A stretch of 57,168 nt of DNA, from assembly GCF_030067675.1 (NCBI RefSeq), contig NZ_JASJEV010000017.1, positions 1 to 57,168 on the forward strand, in the 5' to 3' direction. Of this stretch, positions 17,745 to 26,929 are shown in pieces. Numbering within the stretch: position 1 is the first letter of the stretch; every line of letters begins with the position of its first letter. This DNA comes from Chelatococcus albus. Lineage in GTDB: Bacteria > Pseudomonadota > Alphaproteobacteria > Rhizobiales > Beijerinckiaceae. The notes beneath the pieces are model-generated. The model did not search any database. It was not told the origin of the DNA and saw only the letters and a program-made list of their open reading frames with translations. A program made the translations under genes and the position numbers.

Positions 17745-19631
17745 ATGCAAGCGGGAACGGCAACGGATACTATTCTCGCCGCCCGGCGCCGCTTCTTCGA
17801 TGAAGGCTGCCTGCCGGAAGGGCTTGTCGCCACGCCGATCCTGCGCTCCTGGCAGCGCTGCGCCAGCCGGGGGCTCGCTGTGGACCGGGCGCCGCGGGTC
17901 GAGCCCATGGCTTCCGGCGAGCTGCGCGCCCTCCACGAACGGCACGAGCGCCTGCTGCGCCTCGCGCGGCCGGAGATCGAGGCGCTCCGGGGGGATGCGG
18001 AATGGACCGACAGCGTCGTTATCCTGACCGACGCGGCGGGGCTTGTGCTCGACGTCGCGGGCAGCGCCGCCTTCGCCGACCGGGCGTCGCGGGTCGCCCT
18101 GCGCCCCGGCGTGCCATGGAGCGAAGCGGAGACGGGCACGAACGCCATCGGCACGGCGCTCGTGGAGCGGCGGCCGATCGCCGTGCACGGCGCCGAACAT
18201 TTCTTCGAGCCGCACCGGATCCTCGCCTGCGCCGCCGCGCCGATCGTCGATCCGCGCGGGGCGCTCGCCGGCGTGCTCGACATGTCCGGCCATGCCGCCG
18301 TCCGGCATCTGCACGCGCTCGGGCTTGTGCGGCTGGCCGTCGAGCAGATCGAGCACCGCTTCTTCGACCACGGTTTCGAGCATTGCACGATCCTGCGCTT
18401 CCATCGGGACGGCGAACTCGTCGGGACGGCGCGGGAGGGCGTGCTCGTCTTCGAGGAGGAGAGGCTCGTCGCCGCCAACCGGCACGGCCTCGGCCTGATG
18501 GGCCTCGACTGGTCGGCGCTCGATGAGGTGACGCTGCCGGGCCTCCTGCGGCGCTCCACGCCGCGCGGAGAGGTCGGGCCCCTTCAGGGCCGGCGGGGCG
18601 AAACCTTCCTCGGCCGCCTTGTCGGTCCCGCCCGACGCACGCGGCGGGGCGGGGGAGGCCCGGCGGCGGCGCGACACAAGGTCGAGCCGATCCTGACGGG
18701 CGAGGTGCGCCAGGCGCTCTCTGAGGCCGTGCGGCTCCTCGAGGCGGACGTGCCGGTGCTGGTCCAGGGCGAGACGGGGACGGGCAAGGAGGTCTTTGCG
18801 CGGCAGGTCCATGCCCTGAGCGTGCGGGCGGAAAGACCCTTTGTCGCCGTCAACTGCGCGGCCCTGCCCGAGGGGCTGATCGAGTCCGAGCTCTTCGGCT
18901 ACGAGGCTGGCGCCTTCACCGGCGCGCGGCGCGAGGGGCACAAGGGCCTCCTGCGCCAGGCCGACGGCGGCGTTCTGTTCCTGGACGAGATCGGCGACAT
19001 GCCGCTCTCCCTGCAGAGCCGCCTGCTCAGGGTGCTGCAGGACAAGGAGATCTCGCCCCTCGGCGGCGGGCGGCCGGTGCCGGTCGATTTCGCACTCGTT
19101 TGCGCGACCCATCGGCCGTTGAGCGATCTCGTCGCGACAGGCGGCTTCCGCCAGGATCTCTATTTCCGCATCGCGCAATATGTCGTCACGCTGCAGCCGT
19201 TGCGCAGCCATCCCGACCGCATCCGCCTCGTGCGCGACCTCTGGCGGCAGCTCGCCGGCGAGGAGGCGGGAACCCCGCTGTCGCGCGAGGCGGAGCGATT
19301 GCTGGCGGCCTACAACTGGCCGGGCAACTTCCGCCAACTCGTCGGCTCCCTGCGGGCCCTCATCGTGCTCGCCGAGCGGGGCAGGCCGGTCGAAGCCGCG
19401 GCGCTGCCGGCGGACATTCGCAGCGCGGCGACGGGAACGCCCGCTGAGCCCGAGGCGGCCGCCCGGCCGGTGGATCGTATCGATCGGCCGCTCGCCGAAC
19501 ATACCCGTGAGGCCATGCTGGCGGCGCTCGAGGCGAGCGGCGGCAATGTCTCGCATGCCGCGCGCCGTCTGGGGATCGACCGGACGACGATCTATCGCCG
19601 CCTTCTGTGGGACAAGCGCCGTCGCGCATGA
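17745..19631 (+). CDS. acoR: AcoR-type sigma-54-dependent transcriptional activator
   Basis: 628-residue enhancer-binding protein. The N-terminal AcoR region ([13 protein letters not shown]) and a GAF sensor domain (about 60-220, with [18 protein letters not shown]) precede an AAA+ domain with Walker A GETGTGKE (about 342), the sigma-54 contact loop GAFTGA (about 389) and Walker [13 protein letters not shown] Fis-type HTH closes the protein ([18 protein letters not shown]). I chose ATG 17745, with GGAGG about 9 bases upstream, over the in-frame ATG at 17694, which would overlap the palindrome. It faces the aldehyde dehydrogenase operon and very likely activates it in response to acetoin, ethanol or an aldehyde; the inducer is not deducible. 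Confidence 0.93.
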   Translation: MQAGTATDTILAARRRFFDEGCLPEGLVATPILRSWQRCASRGLAVDRAPRVEPMASGELRALHERHERLLRLARPEIEALRGDAEWTDSVVILTDAAGLVLDVAGSAAFADRASRVALRPGVPWSEAETGTNAIGTALVERRPIAVHGAEHFFEPHRILACAAAPIVDPRGALAGVLDMSGHAAVRHLHALGLVRLAVEQIEHRFFDHGFEHCTILRFHRDGELVGTAREGVLVFEEERLVAANRHGLGLMGLDWSALDEVTLPGLLRRSTPRGEVGPLQGRRGETFLGRLVGPARRTRRGGGGPAAARHKVEPILTGEVRQALSEAVRLLEADVPVLVQGETGTGKEVFARQVHALSVRAERPFVAVNCAALPEGLIESELFGYEAGAFTGARREGHKGLLRQADGGVLFLDEIGDMPLSLQSRLLRVLQDKEISPLGGGRPVPVDFALVCATHRPLSDLVATGGFRQDLYFRIAQYVVTLQPLRSHPDRIRLVRDLWRQLAGEEAGTPLSREAERLLAAYNWPGNFRQLVGSLRALIVLAERGRPVEAAALPADIRSAATGTPAEPEAAARPVDRIDRPLAEHTREAMLAALEASGGNVSHAARRLGIDRTTIYRRLLWDKRRRA

Positions 19632-19828
19632 AGCGCGGCAACAGGTGGGTCCCCGACCGGCGGCGCGGTCGACGGCAGGTCAGTGAGTTCGTCCACCCCA
19701 TCCCGACCGGGCAAGTCGGGGGGCTCGCGCCGTGACGGGCACCTGCCGTGCCGCGCATGCGCCCTTGGTGAGCGCGACGTCGGCGAGCGGTTGGCGCGAG
19801 GGCGCGGTGATGGAGGAGGAAGGCGCCT

Positions 19829-20680
19829 TCACCCCTCGAGCTCTTGCATCTGAACGCGCGCTGCCCGGCGCGTCGACACCAGGAATGTACAGATGAAGAT
19901 GATCGTCATCAGCAGCACGATGGTGGGCGCCGGGGCGCTGTCGATGAAGAAGCTGAGGTAGACGCCGAAGAAGGAGGAAAGGGTCGCGATCAGGGCGGAG
20001 AGGATGAGCATGACGCCGAAGCTGCGCGCCAGCAGATAGGCGATGGCGCCAGGCGCGATCAGCATTGCGATGGCAAGGATGATGCCGACCGCCTTCAGCG
20101 CGGCAACGATCGTGAGGGAGAGGAGGGCGAGCAGGCCATAGTGCAGTAGCCGGACCGAGAGGCCTACGGCCTTCGCTTGCGCCGGATCGAAGGCGTAGAG
20201 GAGGAGGTCGCGCCACCTGACGGCGACAATGCCTGCGGCGACCGCGGCGATGATGCCCGTCTCAAGGATGTCGCTCCAACCGACGCCGAGCATGTCGCCG
20301 AACAGGATGTGGTCGAGATGCACGTCGGACTGGATTTTGGTGTAGAGCACGAGCCCCAGGCCGAACATGCCGGAGAAGACGACGCCCATCACCGTATCCT
20401 GCTTGACGCGGCTGTTGTCCTTGAGAAATCCCGTGGCGAGGGCACACGTCATGCCGGCCGCGAAGGCGCCGATGGCGAGCGGCAGGCCGACGATATAGGC
20501 GACCACGACGCCGGGCAGAACCGCATGGGAGATGGCATCGCCCATCAGCGACCAGCCCTTGAGCACGAGGAAACAGGACAGAAGCGCCGTCGGGACGGCC
20601 ACCAGGACCGAGATGAGGAGGGCGCTCCGCATGAAATCGAACTGGAGCGGAAGCAGGGCCGTGTCGAGCAATGCGGTCAT
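19829..20680 (-). CDS. sitD: Mn/Fe ABC transporter permease SitD
   Basis: 283-residue ABC-3 family permease with about eight membrane helices, including the family segment LKGWSLMGDAISHAVLPGVV and GVVFSGMFGLGLVL. It is the last gene of the sitABCD operon; its start overlaps the sitC stop by 4 bp. With SitC it forms the inner-membrane channel of a manganese/iron importer. The C-terminus is slightly extended (STRRAARVQMQELEG). Downstream, 19632-19828 holds no gene. Confidence 0.93.
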   Translation of the reverse strand: MTALLDTALLPLQFDFMRSALLISVLVAVPTALLSCFLVLKGWSLMGDAISHAVLPGVVVAYIVGLPLAIGAFAAGMTCALATGFLKDNSRVKQDTVMGVVFSGMFGLGLVLYTKIQSDVHLDHILFGDMLGVGWSDILETGIIAAVAAGIVAVRWRDLLLYAFDPAQAKAVGLSVRLLHYGLLALLSLTIVAALKAVGIILAIAMLIAPGAIAYLLARSFGVMLILSALIATLSSFFGVYLSFFIDSAPAPTIVLLMTIIFICTFLVSTRRAARVQMQELEG

Positions 20681-21534
20681 CGCGCAGCCTCCAGAGCTTC
20701 AGCGGCGCGGCGGCGCGCCGCCAGCACGCCGTGCCTGGGCGCAAGGACGAAGGCGGCGAGGAAGATGAAGGTTTGCAGAACGACGATGATGCCGCCGGTC
20801 GCGCCATCCAGGAAGTAGCTGGCATAGGCACCGACGAAGCTGGTGAGCGCGCCGATCGCTACGCTGATGCCGATGAGCCGCGGAAAGCGGTCGGTCAGGA
20901 GGTAGGCGGTGGCCCCGGGCGTGACCACCATGGCGATCACGAGGAAGGCGCCGACGGTCTGGAGGGCCGCAACGGTGCAGGCGCTGAGCAGCGTGAAGAA
21001 CACAGCCTTCAGGAGCGAGGGGTTGAGGCCGACGGAGCGGGCATGGTTCTCGTCGAAGAAGGTCACCATCAGGTCCTTCCATTTGACAAGGAGGACGGTG
21101 AGGGACACGACGCCGATGACGGCGAGCTGGAGCGTGTCCTGCGGCGTGATGGCGAGGATGTTCCCGAGGATGATGGTCTGGACGTTCACCGAGGTCGGCG
21201 ACAGCGAGACCATGAACAGGCCGAGGCCGAAGAACGACGTGAAGATCAGGCCGATGATGGCGTCCTCCTTCAGCCGTGTGCGTTGATTGAGGAAGAGCAT
21301 TGTCGCGGCCGCGAGGCCGCCGGAAAAGAAGGCGCCGATGGAGAACGGAAGGCCGAGCATGTAGGCCCCGGCCACCCCGGGAACGATCGCGTGCGACAGC
21401 GCGTCCCCGATCAGCGACCAGCCCTTCAGCATCAGATAGGCGGAGAGGAAGGCGCAGACCGCACCGACGAGTGCGCTCACCCACATGGCATTGAGCATGT
21501 AGCCGTAGGCGAAGGGTTCGAGCAGGCTGGCCAT
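20677..21534 (-). CDS. sitC: Mn/Fe ABC transporter permease SitC
   Basis: 285-residue ABC-3 permease, paralogous to SitD. It has the same LKGWSLIGDALSHAIVPGVA block and the characteristic SPTSVNVQTIILGNIL region of SitC/YfeC. Overlaps at both ends (one base with sitB, four with sitD) show tight translational coupling. Together with SitB and SitA it makes a complete high-affinity importer for Mn2+ and possibly Fe2+. Confidence 0.93.
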   Translation of the reverse strand: MASLLEPFAYGYMLNAMWVSALVGAVCAFLSAYLMLKGWSLIGDALSHAIVPGVAGAYMLGLPFSIGAFFSGGLAAATMLFLNQRTRLKEDAIIGLIFTSFFGLGLFMVSLSPTSVNVQTIILGNILAITPQDTLQLAVIGVVSLTVLLVKWKDLMVTFFDENHARSVGLNPSLLKAVFFTLLSACTVAALQTVGAFLVIAMVVTPGATAYLLTDRFPRLIGISVAIGALTSFVGAYASYFLDGATGGIIVVLQTFIFLAAFVLAPRHGVLAARRRAAEALEAAR

Positions 21535-22439
21535 CAGGTCCGCCCTCCGTCGTGCCCGGGCAGCCGGCTCGCGGCGTGCCCGTCGCCATAGAGCACCAGA
21601 GGCCGCTCGTCGTCGCTGATGACGTCGACGGCACGCCGGCCGCCACCCTCGCCCTCATTGAGGACGAAGTGGCGCAACACGCCGCCGAAGGTCCTTTCAA
21701 GATTGTCCTGGGTGAAGATCTCTGCCGTCGGGCCGTGGGCGAGCACTGTGCGGTTGAGCAGCACCGTGCGATCGCAGAACTCCGGCACGCTGCCGAGATT
21801 GTGCGTCGAAACCAGCATCACCCGGCCCTCGTCGCGCAGCGACCGCAGCAGGGTGATGATGGCCTCCTCGGTCTTGACGTCGACGCCGGTGAAGGGCTCG
21901 TCGAGCAGGATGACGCGCCCGTCCTGGGCCAGCGCACGCGCGAGGAAGACGCGCTTCTTCTGGCCGCCGGAGAGTTCGCCGATCTGGCGCTTGCGGAAGT
22001 CGCCCATGCCGACGCGGTGAAGCGCTGCCTCCACTGCCTCGCGGTCGACAGCCTTCGGCACCCGCAGCAGGTTCATATGGCCGTAACGGCCCATCATCAC
22101 GACATCCTCGACGAGGACCGGAAAGCTCCAGTCCACGTCCTCGCTCTGCGGCACATAGGCGACGATGTTCCCCTTCAGCGCCGCGGCGGCGGGGCGGCCG
22201 AGGATGGAGATCGACCCCTTGGCGAGCCGCACGAAGCCCATGATCGCCTTGAAGAGGGTCGACTTGCCGCTGCCATTGACCCCGACGAGCGCCGTGATCG
22301 TGCCGGTCGGGATCTGGAATTCGGCGTCGCGCAGCGCCGTGTGGCCGTTGCGATATGTCACCGTGACGCCCATCACGGAAAGCGCGCCTTCCCCATCTGG
22401 GGACGGCGGGATGGAAAGGGTACGCAACGGCGCGTTCAT
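21534..22439 (-). CDS. sitB: Mn/Fe ABC transporter ATP-binding protein SitB
   Basis: 301-residue ABC ATPase. Walker A is GVNGSGKST (about 53), signature [15 protein letters not shown], Walker [13 protein letters not shown] and the H-loop VSTHNLGSV. The Q-loop block [14 protein letters not shown] is typical of manganese/zinc/iron transporters. The start overlaps the sitA stop (ATGA) and the stop overlaps sitC by one base. A roughly 20-residue N-terminal extension and a C-terminal tail of about 40 residues are usual for alphaproteobacterial SitB. Confidence 0.93.
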   Translation of the reverse strand: MNAPLRTLSIPPSPDGEGALSVMGVTVTYRNGHTALRDAEFQIPTGTITALVGVNGSGKSTLFKAIMGFVRLAKGSISILGRPAAAALKGNIVAYVPQSEDVDWSFPVLVEDVVMMGRYGHMNLLRVPKAVDREAVEAALHRVGMGDFRKRQIGELSGGQKKRVFLARALAQDGRVILLDEPFTGVDVKTEEAIITLLRSLRDEGRVMLVSTHNLGSVPEFCDRTVLLNRTVLAHGPTAEIFTQDNLERTFGGVLRHFVLNEGEGGGRRAVDVISDDERPLVLYGDGHAASRLPGHDGGRT

Positions 22440-23365
22440 TCGGTGAGGCCCCTGGCAATCGTGTCGGATGTCACGCGCAGGAGGTCGATATAGGTCGGCA
22501 CCGGGCCGGTCGCCTCGCTCAACGAGTCGACATAGAGCACGCCGCCATATTTCGCGCCGGTTTCGCGCGCCACCTGCTTGGCCGGATCGGCCGAGACCGT
22601 GCTCTCGCTGAAGACGACGGGAATGCGGTTGGCGCGCACCTTGTCGATGACCTTGCGGACCTGTTGCGGCGTGCCCTGCTGATCGGCGTTGATCGGCCAG
22701 AGATAGAGCTCCTTCAGGCCGAAGTCGCGGGCGAGGTAGCTGAACGCCCCCTCGCTCGACACCAGCCAGCGCCTGTCCGCAGGAATGACGTCGAGCTTGG
22801 CACGGATCGGAGCGATCGTGTCCGTAATCTTCTTCTTGTATGTCTCGGCATTCGCCCTGTAAATCTCCGCATTCTTCGGATCGTACTTGACAAAGGCGTC
22901 GCGGATGTTGTCGACGTAAATCAGTGCTGCACTGGGCGACATCCAGGCGTGCGGGTTAGGCTTTCCGTTGTACGGTCCTTCCGTGATGCTCAGGGGCTCG
23001 ATGCCGCTCGACACGACGACGCCCGGAACGCCCTTCAGGTTCTGGAAGAATTTCTCGAACCACAACTCGAGGTTCAGCCCGTTCCAGAGGATGAGCTGTC
23101 CCCCCTTGGCCTTGAGGATGTCGCCAGGCGTCGGCTGGTAGTTGTGGATCTCCGCGCCCGGCTTGGTGATCGATTCCACGATCGCAGCCTCGCCGGCCAC
23201 GTTCCGCGCCATGTCGGCGATCACCGTGAAGGTGGTCACCGCCTTGAACTTCCCTTCAAATCGCCCCTGGGCGTTGTCTTGGGCCATCGACTGGCCGGCC
23301 GCGAGGCCAAGTGCCGCCACGCCGGCGATGCCCGCGAGAACCAGACGCCTGAAACGGTCGAACAT
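22436..23365 (-). CDS. sitA: Periplasmic Mn/Fe-binding protein SitA
   Basis: 309-residue cluster 9 (metal) substrate-binding protein. A signal peptide spans about 1-28 (ending GQSMAQ). Metal ligands expected in the family are visible: His in [11 protein letters not shown], His in [10 protein letters not shown], Glu in [16 protein letters not shown] and the acidic site near [17 protein letters not shown] chose ATG 23365 (MFDRFRR) because AGGCAGG lies just upstream; the longer frame runs into the operator region. First gene of the sit operon. Confidence 0.93.
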   Translation of the reverse strand: MFDRFRRLVLAGIAGVAALGLAAGQSMAQDNAQGRFEGKFKAVTTFTVIADMARNVAGEAAIVESITKPGAEIHNYQPTPGDILKAKGGQLILWNGLNLELWFEKFFQNLKGVPGVVVSSGIEPLSITEGPYNGKPNPHAWMSPSAALIYVDNIRDAFVKYDPKNAEIYRANAETYKKKITDTIAPIRAKLDVIPADRRWLVSSEGAFSYLARDFGLKELYLWPINADQQGTPQQVRKVIDKVRANRIPVVFSESTVSADPAKQVARETGAKYGGVLYVDSLSEATGPVPTYIDLLRVTSDTIARGLTE

Positions 23366-23379
23366 GTCCTGCCTGTCCC

Positions 23380-23446
23380 TTGCAATTGCGAACGCATTGC
23401 AACAACTCGCACGCCGGGATCGCAATTGCAACTTATTGGCAATTGC
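23380..23446 (-). promoter_or_regulatory. Repeated GCAATTGC / TTGCAAT operators upstream of sitA
   Basis: Two ordered sites lie 15-81 bases upstream of the sitA start. Site 1 is TTGCAAT (23380-23386), nine bases, and its exact complement ATTGCAA (23396-23402). Site 2 is the palindrome GCAATTGC twice (23422-23429 and 23439-23446), 17 bp centre to centre. Sequences of TGCAA-type half sites are described for Mur, the manganese-responsive Fur homologue of rhizobia and relatives, at sit and mntH promoters. Mn-dependent repression by Mur is therefore the likely role; the protein itself is not in the window. Confidence 0.7.
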
Positions 23447-23563
23447 GTGTGCCGAGCCGGGCCTTCCGGCCGGCGACGCCCGCCCCGGGCGGATCCGCCG
23501 TTCCCGATGCGATCTGGCGGCCCGCGTCTCGCCCTTCCGTGGTGCGGGTGAGGAAGAGGCTGC

Positions 23564-24010
23564 TTACAGCAGCGCCTGGAGGCTTCCGCGCAGGCGATCG
23601 GCCTCTCCTTCCGGCAGACGACGATCAAGCTCCGCGTGTGTCCGTTTCCAGATCGGAACGGCGCTCGCAAGCAGGGCGCGGCCTTCAGGGGTGAGTCTCA
23701 TCAGGCGGCTGCGTCGGTCCTCGGCATTGACCATCAGCTCCACGAGGCCGCGGCGCTGCAGCGGCTTCAAGGCGGCCGTCAGGGTCGTGCGGTCCATGGC
23801 GAGCAGCGAGGCGACGGCGCCCATGCCGGCCGGCTCGGGACGATTGAGCGACATCATCAGCGAAAACTGCCCGTTGGTCAGATCGAGCGGCCGCAGGGCT
23901 TCGTCGAAACGGCGTGCCAGCGCACGCGCCGCCCGCTGCACATGGAGGCAGAGGCAGGAATCGCGCACGAACTGGGTAGTTTCAAAGGGAACGCCGACCA
24001 TCTTTGACAT
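23564..24010 (-). CDS. MarR-family transcriptional regulator
   Basis: 148-residue winged-helix protein. It has an N-terminal dimerisation helix, then LTNGQFSLMMSLNRPEPAGMGAV, the recognition helix in LLAMDRTTLTAALKPLQRRGLV and the wing with the conserved DRRSRLMRLTPEGR. It is transcribed away from the VOC-family gene, and a perfect 12-bp palindrome lies 12-23 bases before its start, so it probably represses itself and perhaps the divergent genes. The ligand is unknown. Its 3' end lies about 120 bases from the sit operators. Confidence 0.92.
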   Translation of the reverse strand: MSKMVGVPFETTQFVRDSCLCLHVQRAARALARRFDEALRPLDLTNGQFSLMMSLNRPEPAGMGAVASLLAMDRTTLTAALKPLQRRGLVELMVNAEDRRSRLMRLTPEGRALLASAVPIWKRTHAELDRRLPEGEADRLRGSLQALL

Positions 24011-24021
24011 GGCGGAATAAT

Positions 24022-24033
24022 GTTGATATCAAC
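24022..24033. promoter_or_regulatory. Perfect palindrome GTTGATATCAAC, probable MarR operator
   Basis: Twelve-base perfect palindrome in an AT-rich divergent promoter region, immediately upstream of the marR-type gene and about 70 bases before the VOC-family start. MarR proteins commonly bind short palindromes with TTGA/TCAA arms such as this. Function inferred from position. Confidence 0.65.
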
Positions 24034-24104
24034 TTTTCTCGTCAAGCCCGAGTTGGGCTCAGAGCCGTTGACCGTAACGAATGCCATTCGAGGGAGGACA
24101 TGCC

Positions 24105-24518
24105 GTGGTTGTCCAACCCTACCTGTTCTTCGACGGTCGCTGTGCCGAGGCGGTGGAATTCTACCGGAACGCCCTCGGTGCCGAGGTGACGATGCTCATG
24201 CGCAACAAGGAGGCCCCCGAGGCGCCCCCGCCCGGGATGCTTCCGCCGGGGTCCGAGGACAAGATCATGCATGCGAGCCTGCGCATCGGCGAGACGACCG
24301 TGATGGCGTCCGACGGGCGATGCACGGGGCAGCCGAGCTTCCAGGGGTTCTCCTTGTCGATCTCGGTGCCGAACGAGGCTGAGGCGGATCGCGTGTTCGC
24401 TGCGCTGGCCGACGGCGGGCAGGTGCAGATGCCGCTCGGCAAGACTTTCTTCTCTCCGCGCTTTGGCATGGTTGCCGACCGCTTCGGTGTGTCGTGGATG
24501 GTCATCGTGCCTGCCTGA
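24105..24518 (+). CDS. VOC-family (glyoxalase/PhnB-like) protein
   Basis: 137-residue vicinal-oxygen-chelate protein of the PhnB / demethylubiquinone-methyltransferase-like type. It contains LFFDGRCAEAVEFYRNALGAEV at the first beta-alpha-beta unit (shown in part), IMHASLRIGETTVMASDG in the middle and FGMVADRFGVSWMV at the end, all typical. I chose GTG 24105, preceded by AGGGAGGA with a six-base spacer; the in-frame codon at 24081 lies before that ribosome-binding site. The actual reaction is unknown; many such proteins bind small ligands or metals without a defined role. Divergent from the MarR regulator. Confidence 0.85.
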   Translation: MVVQPYLFFDGRCAEAVEFYRNALGAEVTMLMRNKEAPEAPPPGMLPPGSEDKIMHASLRIGETTVMASDGRCTGQPSFQGFSLSISVPNEAEADRVFAALADGGQVQMPLGKTFFSPRFGMVADRFGVSWMVIVPA

Positions 24519-24584
24519 CCGCATCTGGGTGGCGCGAGCCGGCGGTAGAGGCGCATTCCATTCGGCGAACTGTCGGAGGCGACA

Positions 24585-25679
24585 ATGACGACGAAGGTAT
24601 TGGTCCTTCTCGGGACGAAGAAGGGCGCGTTCATCCTGGAGAGTGACGCCGGGCAACGTTCCGACGGGCGGTCGTGGCACCTGCGCGGCCCCTATTGCGA
24701 GACGTGGCCGATGAACCACGTGATCGCCGACCCGGCGACAGGCACCATCTACGGTGGCGGCGGCAATGAATGGTTCGGCCCGGCGGTGTGGAAATCCACC
24801 GATCTGGGAATGACCTGGACGCATTCGAGCGACGGCCTCGCCTACGCGGCCGGAGAGCAACCCATCAAATCGGTCTGGAGCCTCGCCCAAGCCCGGGGGC
24901 GGCTCTATGCGGGCGTCGAGCCCGCGGGGTTGTTCCGGAGTGATGACGGCGGACGGACCTGGCGGCATGTCGCCGGGTTGCGCGATCATCCGTCGCGGCC
25001 CGACTGGCAGCCGGGCGGCGGCGGGCTGATCCTGCATTCGCTCGTCCTCCACCCGGAGGACGAGAAGCAGATCTGGGCCGCGATCTCCGCTGCCGGCGTC
25101 TTTTACACGGCGGACGGCGGCGCGACCTGGGAGGCCCGGAACCGGGGGACGCGGGCTGACTTTCTGCCGGAGGGGCAGAATTATCCCGAGTTCGGCCAGT
25201 GCGTGCACTGCCTCGTGATGGCGCCGGGCATGCCCGATCGCCTCTATCAGCAGAACCACTGCGGCATGTATCGCAGCGATGACGGCGGCCGGAAGTGGGA
25301 GAGCATCGAGGCGGGCCTGCCGTCGAGCTTCGGCTTTCCCGCGGCGGTCCATCCCCGGGATCCGGAGACGCTCTATCTCGTGCCGCTCAACGGCGACACC
25401 GCCGGACGCTTTGTGCCGGACGGCAAGGCCGCGGTCTGGCGCACGACGGACGGCGGCAGAACCTGGCGTGGTGAGCGCAAGGGCCTGCCCCAGGAGAACG
25501 CCTTCATCGGCGTGCTGCGCCAGGCAATGGCCACCGATCCCCTCGAGCCGGCCGGTGTCTATTTCGGTACGACCTCCGGCTCGCTCTACGCCAGCGCCGA
25601 CGAGGGCGAAAGCTGGACCTGCCTCGCCCAGCACCTGCCGGCAGTGCTATCCGTGGAAACGCTCGTCGTGGCGGCGTAG
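24585..25679 (+). CDS. BNR/Asp-box beta-propeller protein (sialidase/sortilin-like fold)
   Basis: 364-residue cytosolic-looking protein (no signal peptide) built from repeats with Asp-box motifs: STDLGMTW, SDDGGRTW, TADGGATW, SDDGGRKW, TTDGGRTW and SADEGESW, spaced regularly. This predicts a beta-propeller like WD40/YVTN/BNR or sortilin Vps10 proteins. Annotations of 'exo-alpha-sialidase' for such proteins are based on the repeats only; I see no evidence for sialidase activity. It follows the VOC gene by 66 bases and precedes the MoaD/ThiS-like gene by 32, probably one operon. GGAGG lies just upstream of the ATG. Confidence 0.82.
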   Translation: MTTKVLVLLGTKKGAFILESDAGQRSDGRSWHLRGPYCETWPMNHVIADPATGTIYGGGGNEWFGPAVWKSTDLGMTWTHSSDGLAYAAGEQPIKSVWSLAQARGRLYAGVEPAGLFRSDDGGRTWRHVAGLRDHPSRPDWQPGGGGLILHSLVLHPEDEKQIWAAISAAGVFYTADGGATWEARNRGTRADFLPEGQNYPEFGQCVHCLVMAPGMPDRLYQQNHCGMYRSDDGGRKWESIEAGLPSSFGFPAAVHPRDPETLYLVPLNGDTAGRFVPDGKAAVWRTTDGGRTWRGERKGLPQENAFIGVLRQAMATDPLEPAGVYFGTTSGSLYASADEGESWTCLAQHLPAVLSVETLVVAA

Positions 25680-25711
25680 TTGACGTCGCGCGACCGCAGA
25701 GGGAGGCCGTC

Positions 25712-26008
25712 ATGCCGAAAGAGGCTCTGGCGCCGATGCCGCGGCCGGTCCTGGTCCGGCTTCCGGTTCTCCTCCTGAACCTCTTCCCGACAGCCGAGCG
25801 GAGAGTGGAACTCTCCGTCGCGACGGTCGGCGAACTGGTCGACGCGCTCGAGGCCCGCTGGCCCGGAATGCGCGACCGGATCTGCGATTCGACTCCGGCC
25901 ATCCGGCGCCACATCAATGTCTTTGTCGACGGCGAGCGCGCCAGCCTCGACACGCGCCTGGCGCCGGGCGCAGACGTCTTCATCCTGACGGCAATCAGCG
26001 GGGGCTAG
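25712..26008 (+). CDS. MoaD/ThiS-family beta-grasp protein
   Basis: 98-residue small protein ending in ISGG, with the ubiquitin-like fold signature of MoaD/ThiS sulfur carriers: VGELVDALEARWPGM, HINVFVDGERA and ADVFILTAISGG. A C-terminal Gly-Gly is what an E1-like enzyme (MoeB/ThiF) adenylates and thiolates in the family. No MoaE, MoeB or thiazole gene is next to it; its neighbours are the BNR propeller and the VOC protein. It could carry sulfur for an unknown pathway. A GGGAGG ribosome-binding site precedes ATG 25712. Confidence 0.85.
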   Translation: MPKEALAPMPRPVLVRLPVLLLNLFPTAERRVELSVATVGELVDALEARWPGMRDRICDSTPAIRRHINVFVDGERASLDTRLAPGADVFILTAISGG

Positions 26009-26165
26009 ACCGCCGCGACATCGGACCGGGTCGGTCCGATGTCATGAGCCTGATCAACCGCGGAAGGCGGCCGCCCAATCCGGCCAGTCCGGCGGGGTGC
26101 CCAGAGAATGGCTGCACTCCAGGACGTCGGGGCCCCCCCGTCCGCGGGGCCGGCGGGCGCGCCAG

Positions 26166-26372
26166 CTACGCCTTATACACGCGCACGCGCCCCGTTTCGA
26201 TGAGCAGGACGTCCCCCGACGTGTCCTCCGGCTCCAGCAGGAGGGGGCCGGTCTCGAACGATCGTCGCGGGACCCGGTCGAGCAGTCCCTGCCGCAACAG
26301 CAAGTCGACCAACTGTCTCCCGGGCGTCGCAGCCTGACCAGCCCGGCCAACGCCGGTAAGCGACGGTCCCAT
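26166..26372 (-). pseudogene. Fragment of a cyclic-nucleotide-binding (CRP/FNR-like) domain
   Basis: A 68-residue frame whose second half, GPLLLEPEDTSGDVLLIETGRVRVYKA, looks like the first beta-strands of a CRP/FNR-type cNMP-binding domain (shown in two overlapping parts in related proteins: a glycine-led strand, then GDVLLIETGRVRVY). It stops right after RVYKA, where a full regulator would continue for about 150 residues including the HTH. Either a truncated relic or a standalone mini-domain. Nearby sequence is disordered, supporting a relic. Confidence 0.45.
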
Positions 26373-26437
26373 CCGTCAGCTACACCACCATCAGGGACAC
26401 GACCTTCGCGCCATCCGGGACTACCGAGCTACCGCCT

Positions 26438-26902
26438 GTGCAGAGCCGGCTGTCATGGCGCTGCGCGCAGAGCTTCTTCGTCAGCACGCCGCAGTTCAAC
26501 ATCCGTCAGGACACGCGCGAGACGCGGGGCACCATCGCCCATGTGCAGGGCGCCAGCCTCAATTGGCCCGACTGGCGCATCCTGCCGCCCTCGATGTGCT
26601 CGCGGCCGATGAGCGGCCTCACCGGCATCGGCGTCGTCAACCCGCTGGTCAGCGCCATCCGCCGCTTCACGCCGCCCGATGGAATCAATCTCTACGACCA
26701 GGCGCATTTCGGCGATCCGGATGACAACAACCGTGCTTCCACCATCGTGAACGAGTCCTCGCATCTGGTGCTCGGCACGGACGATCATGCCTCCGGCTAT
26801 GAGCCGGCTTTCACCCGCCTGTCGCCGACGCAGACGCTCTACAATGCCGACAGCTACGGCCTGTTCGCGCGGGCGGTCTGCGAGAGGGACGGTGCGCCGT
26901 GA
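26438..26902 (+). pseudogene. M35-like (aspzincin) metallopeptidase domain, degenerate
   Basis: The frame is open from 26360; the first plausible start is GTG 26438. The C-terminal part, TIVNESSHLVLGTDDHASGY and then LYNADSYGLFARAV, resembles lysine-specific M35 metalloendopeptidases, which carry HExxH, GTxDxxYG and NADSY motifs. Here the first zinc-binding histidine is asparagine (NESSH), so peptidase activity is unlikely unless the family variant differs. The 5' end has no clear ribosome-binding site or signal peptide. Probably a truncated or decayed gene, in the same messy region as the CRP-like fragment. Confidence 0.5.
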
Positions 26903-26929
26903 TGGGCGGGAACAGGAATTCGACGGGGG

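Noticed and set aside
15957-19556. A 1199-codon minus-strand frame running through acoR and the aldehyde dehydrogenase
   Set aside because: Only the part from 17477 down is a real aldehyde dehydrogenase; the upstream extension is antisense to acoR.
24585-25679. Calling the BNR protein an exo-alpha-sialidase
   Set aside because: Only Asp-box repeats support it; no signal peptide and no sialidase arginine triad could be assigned.
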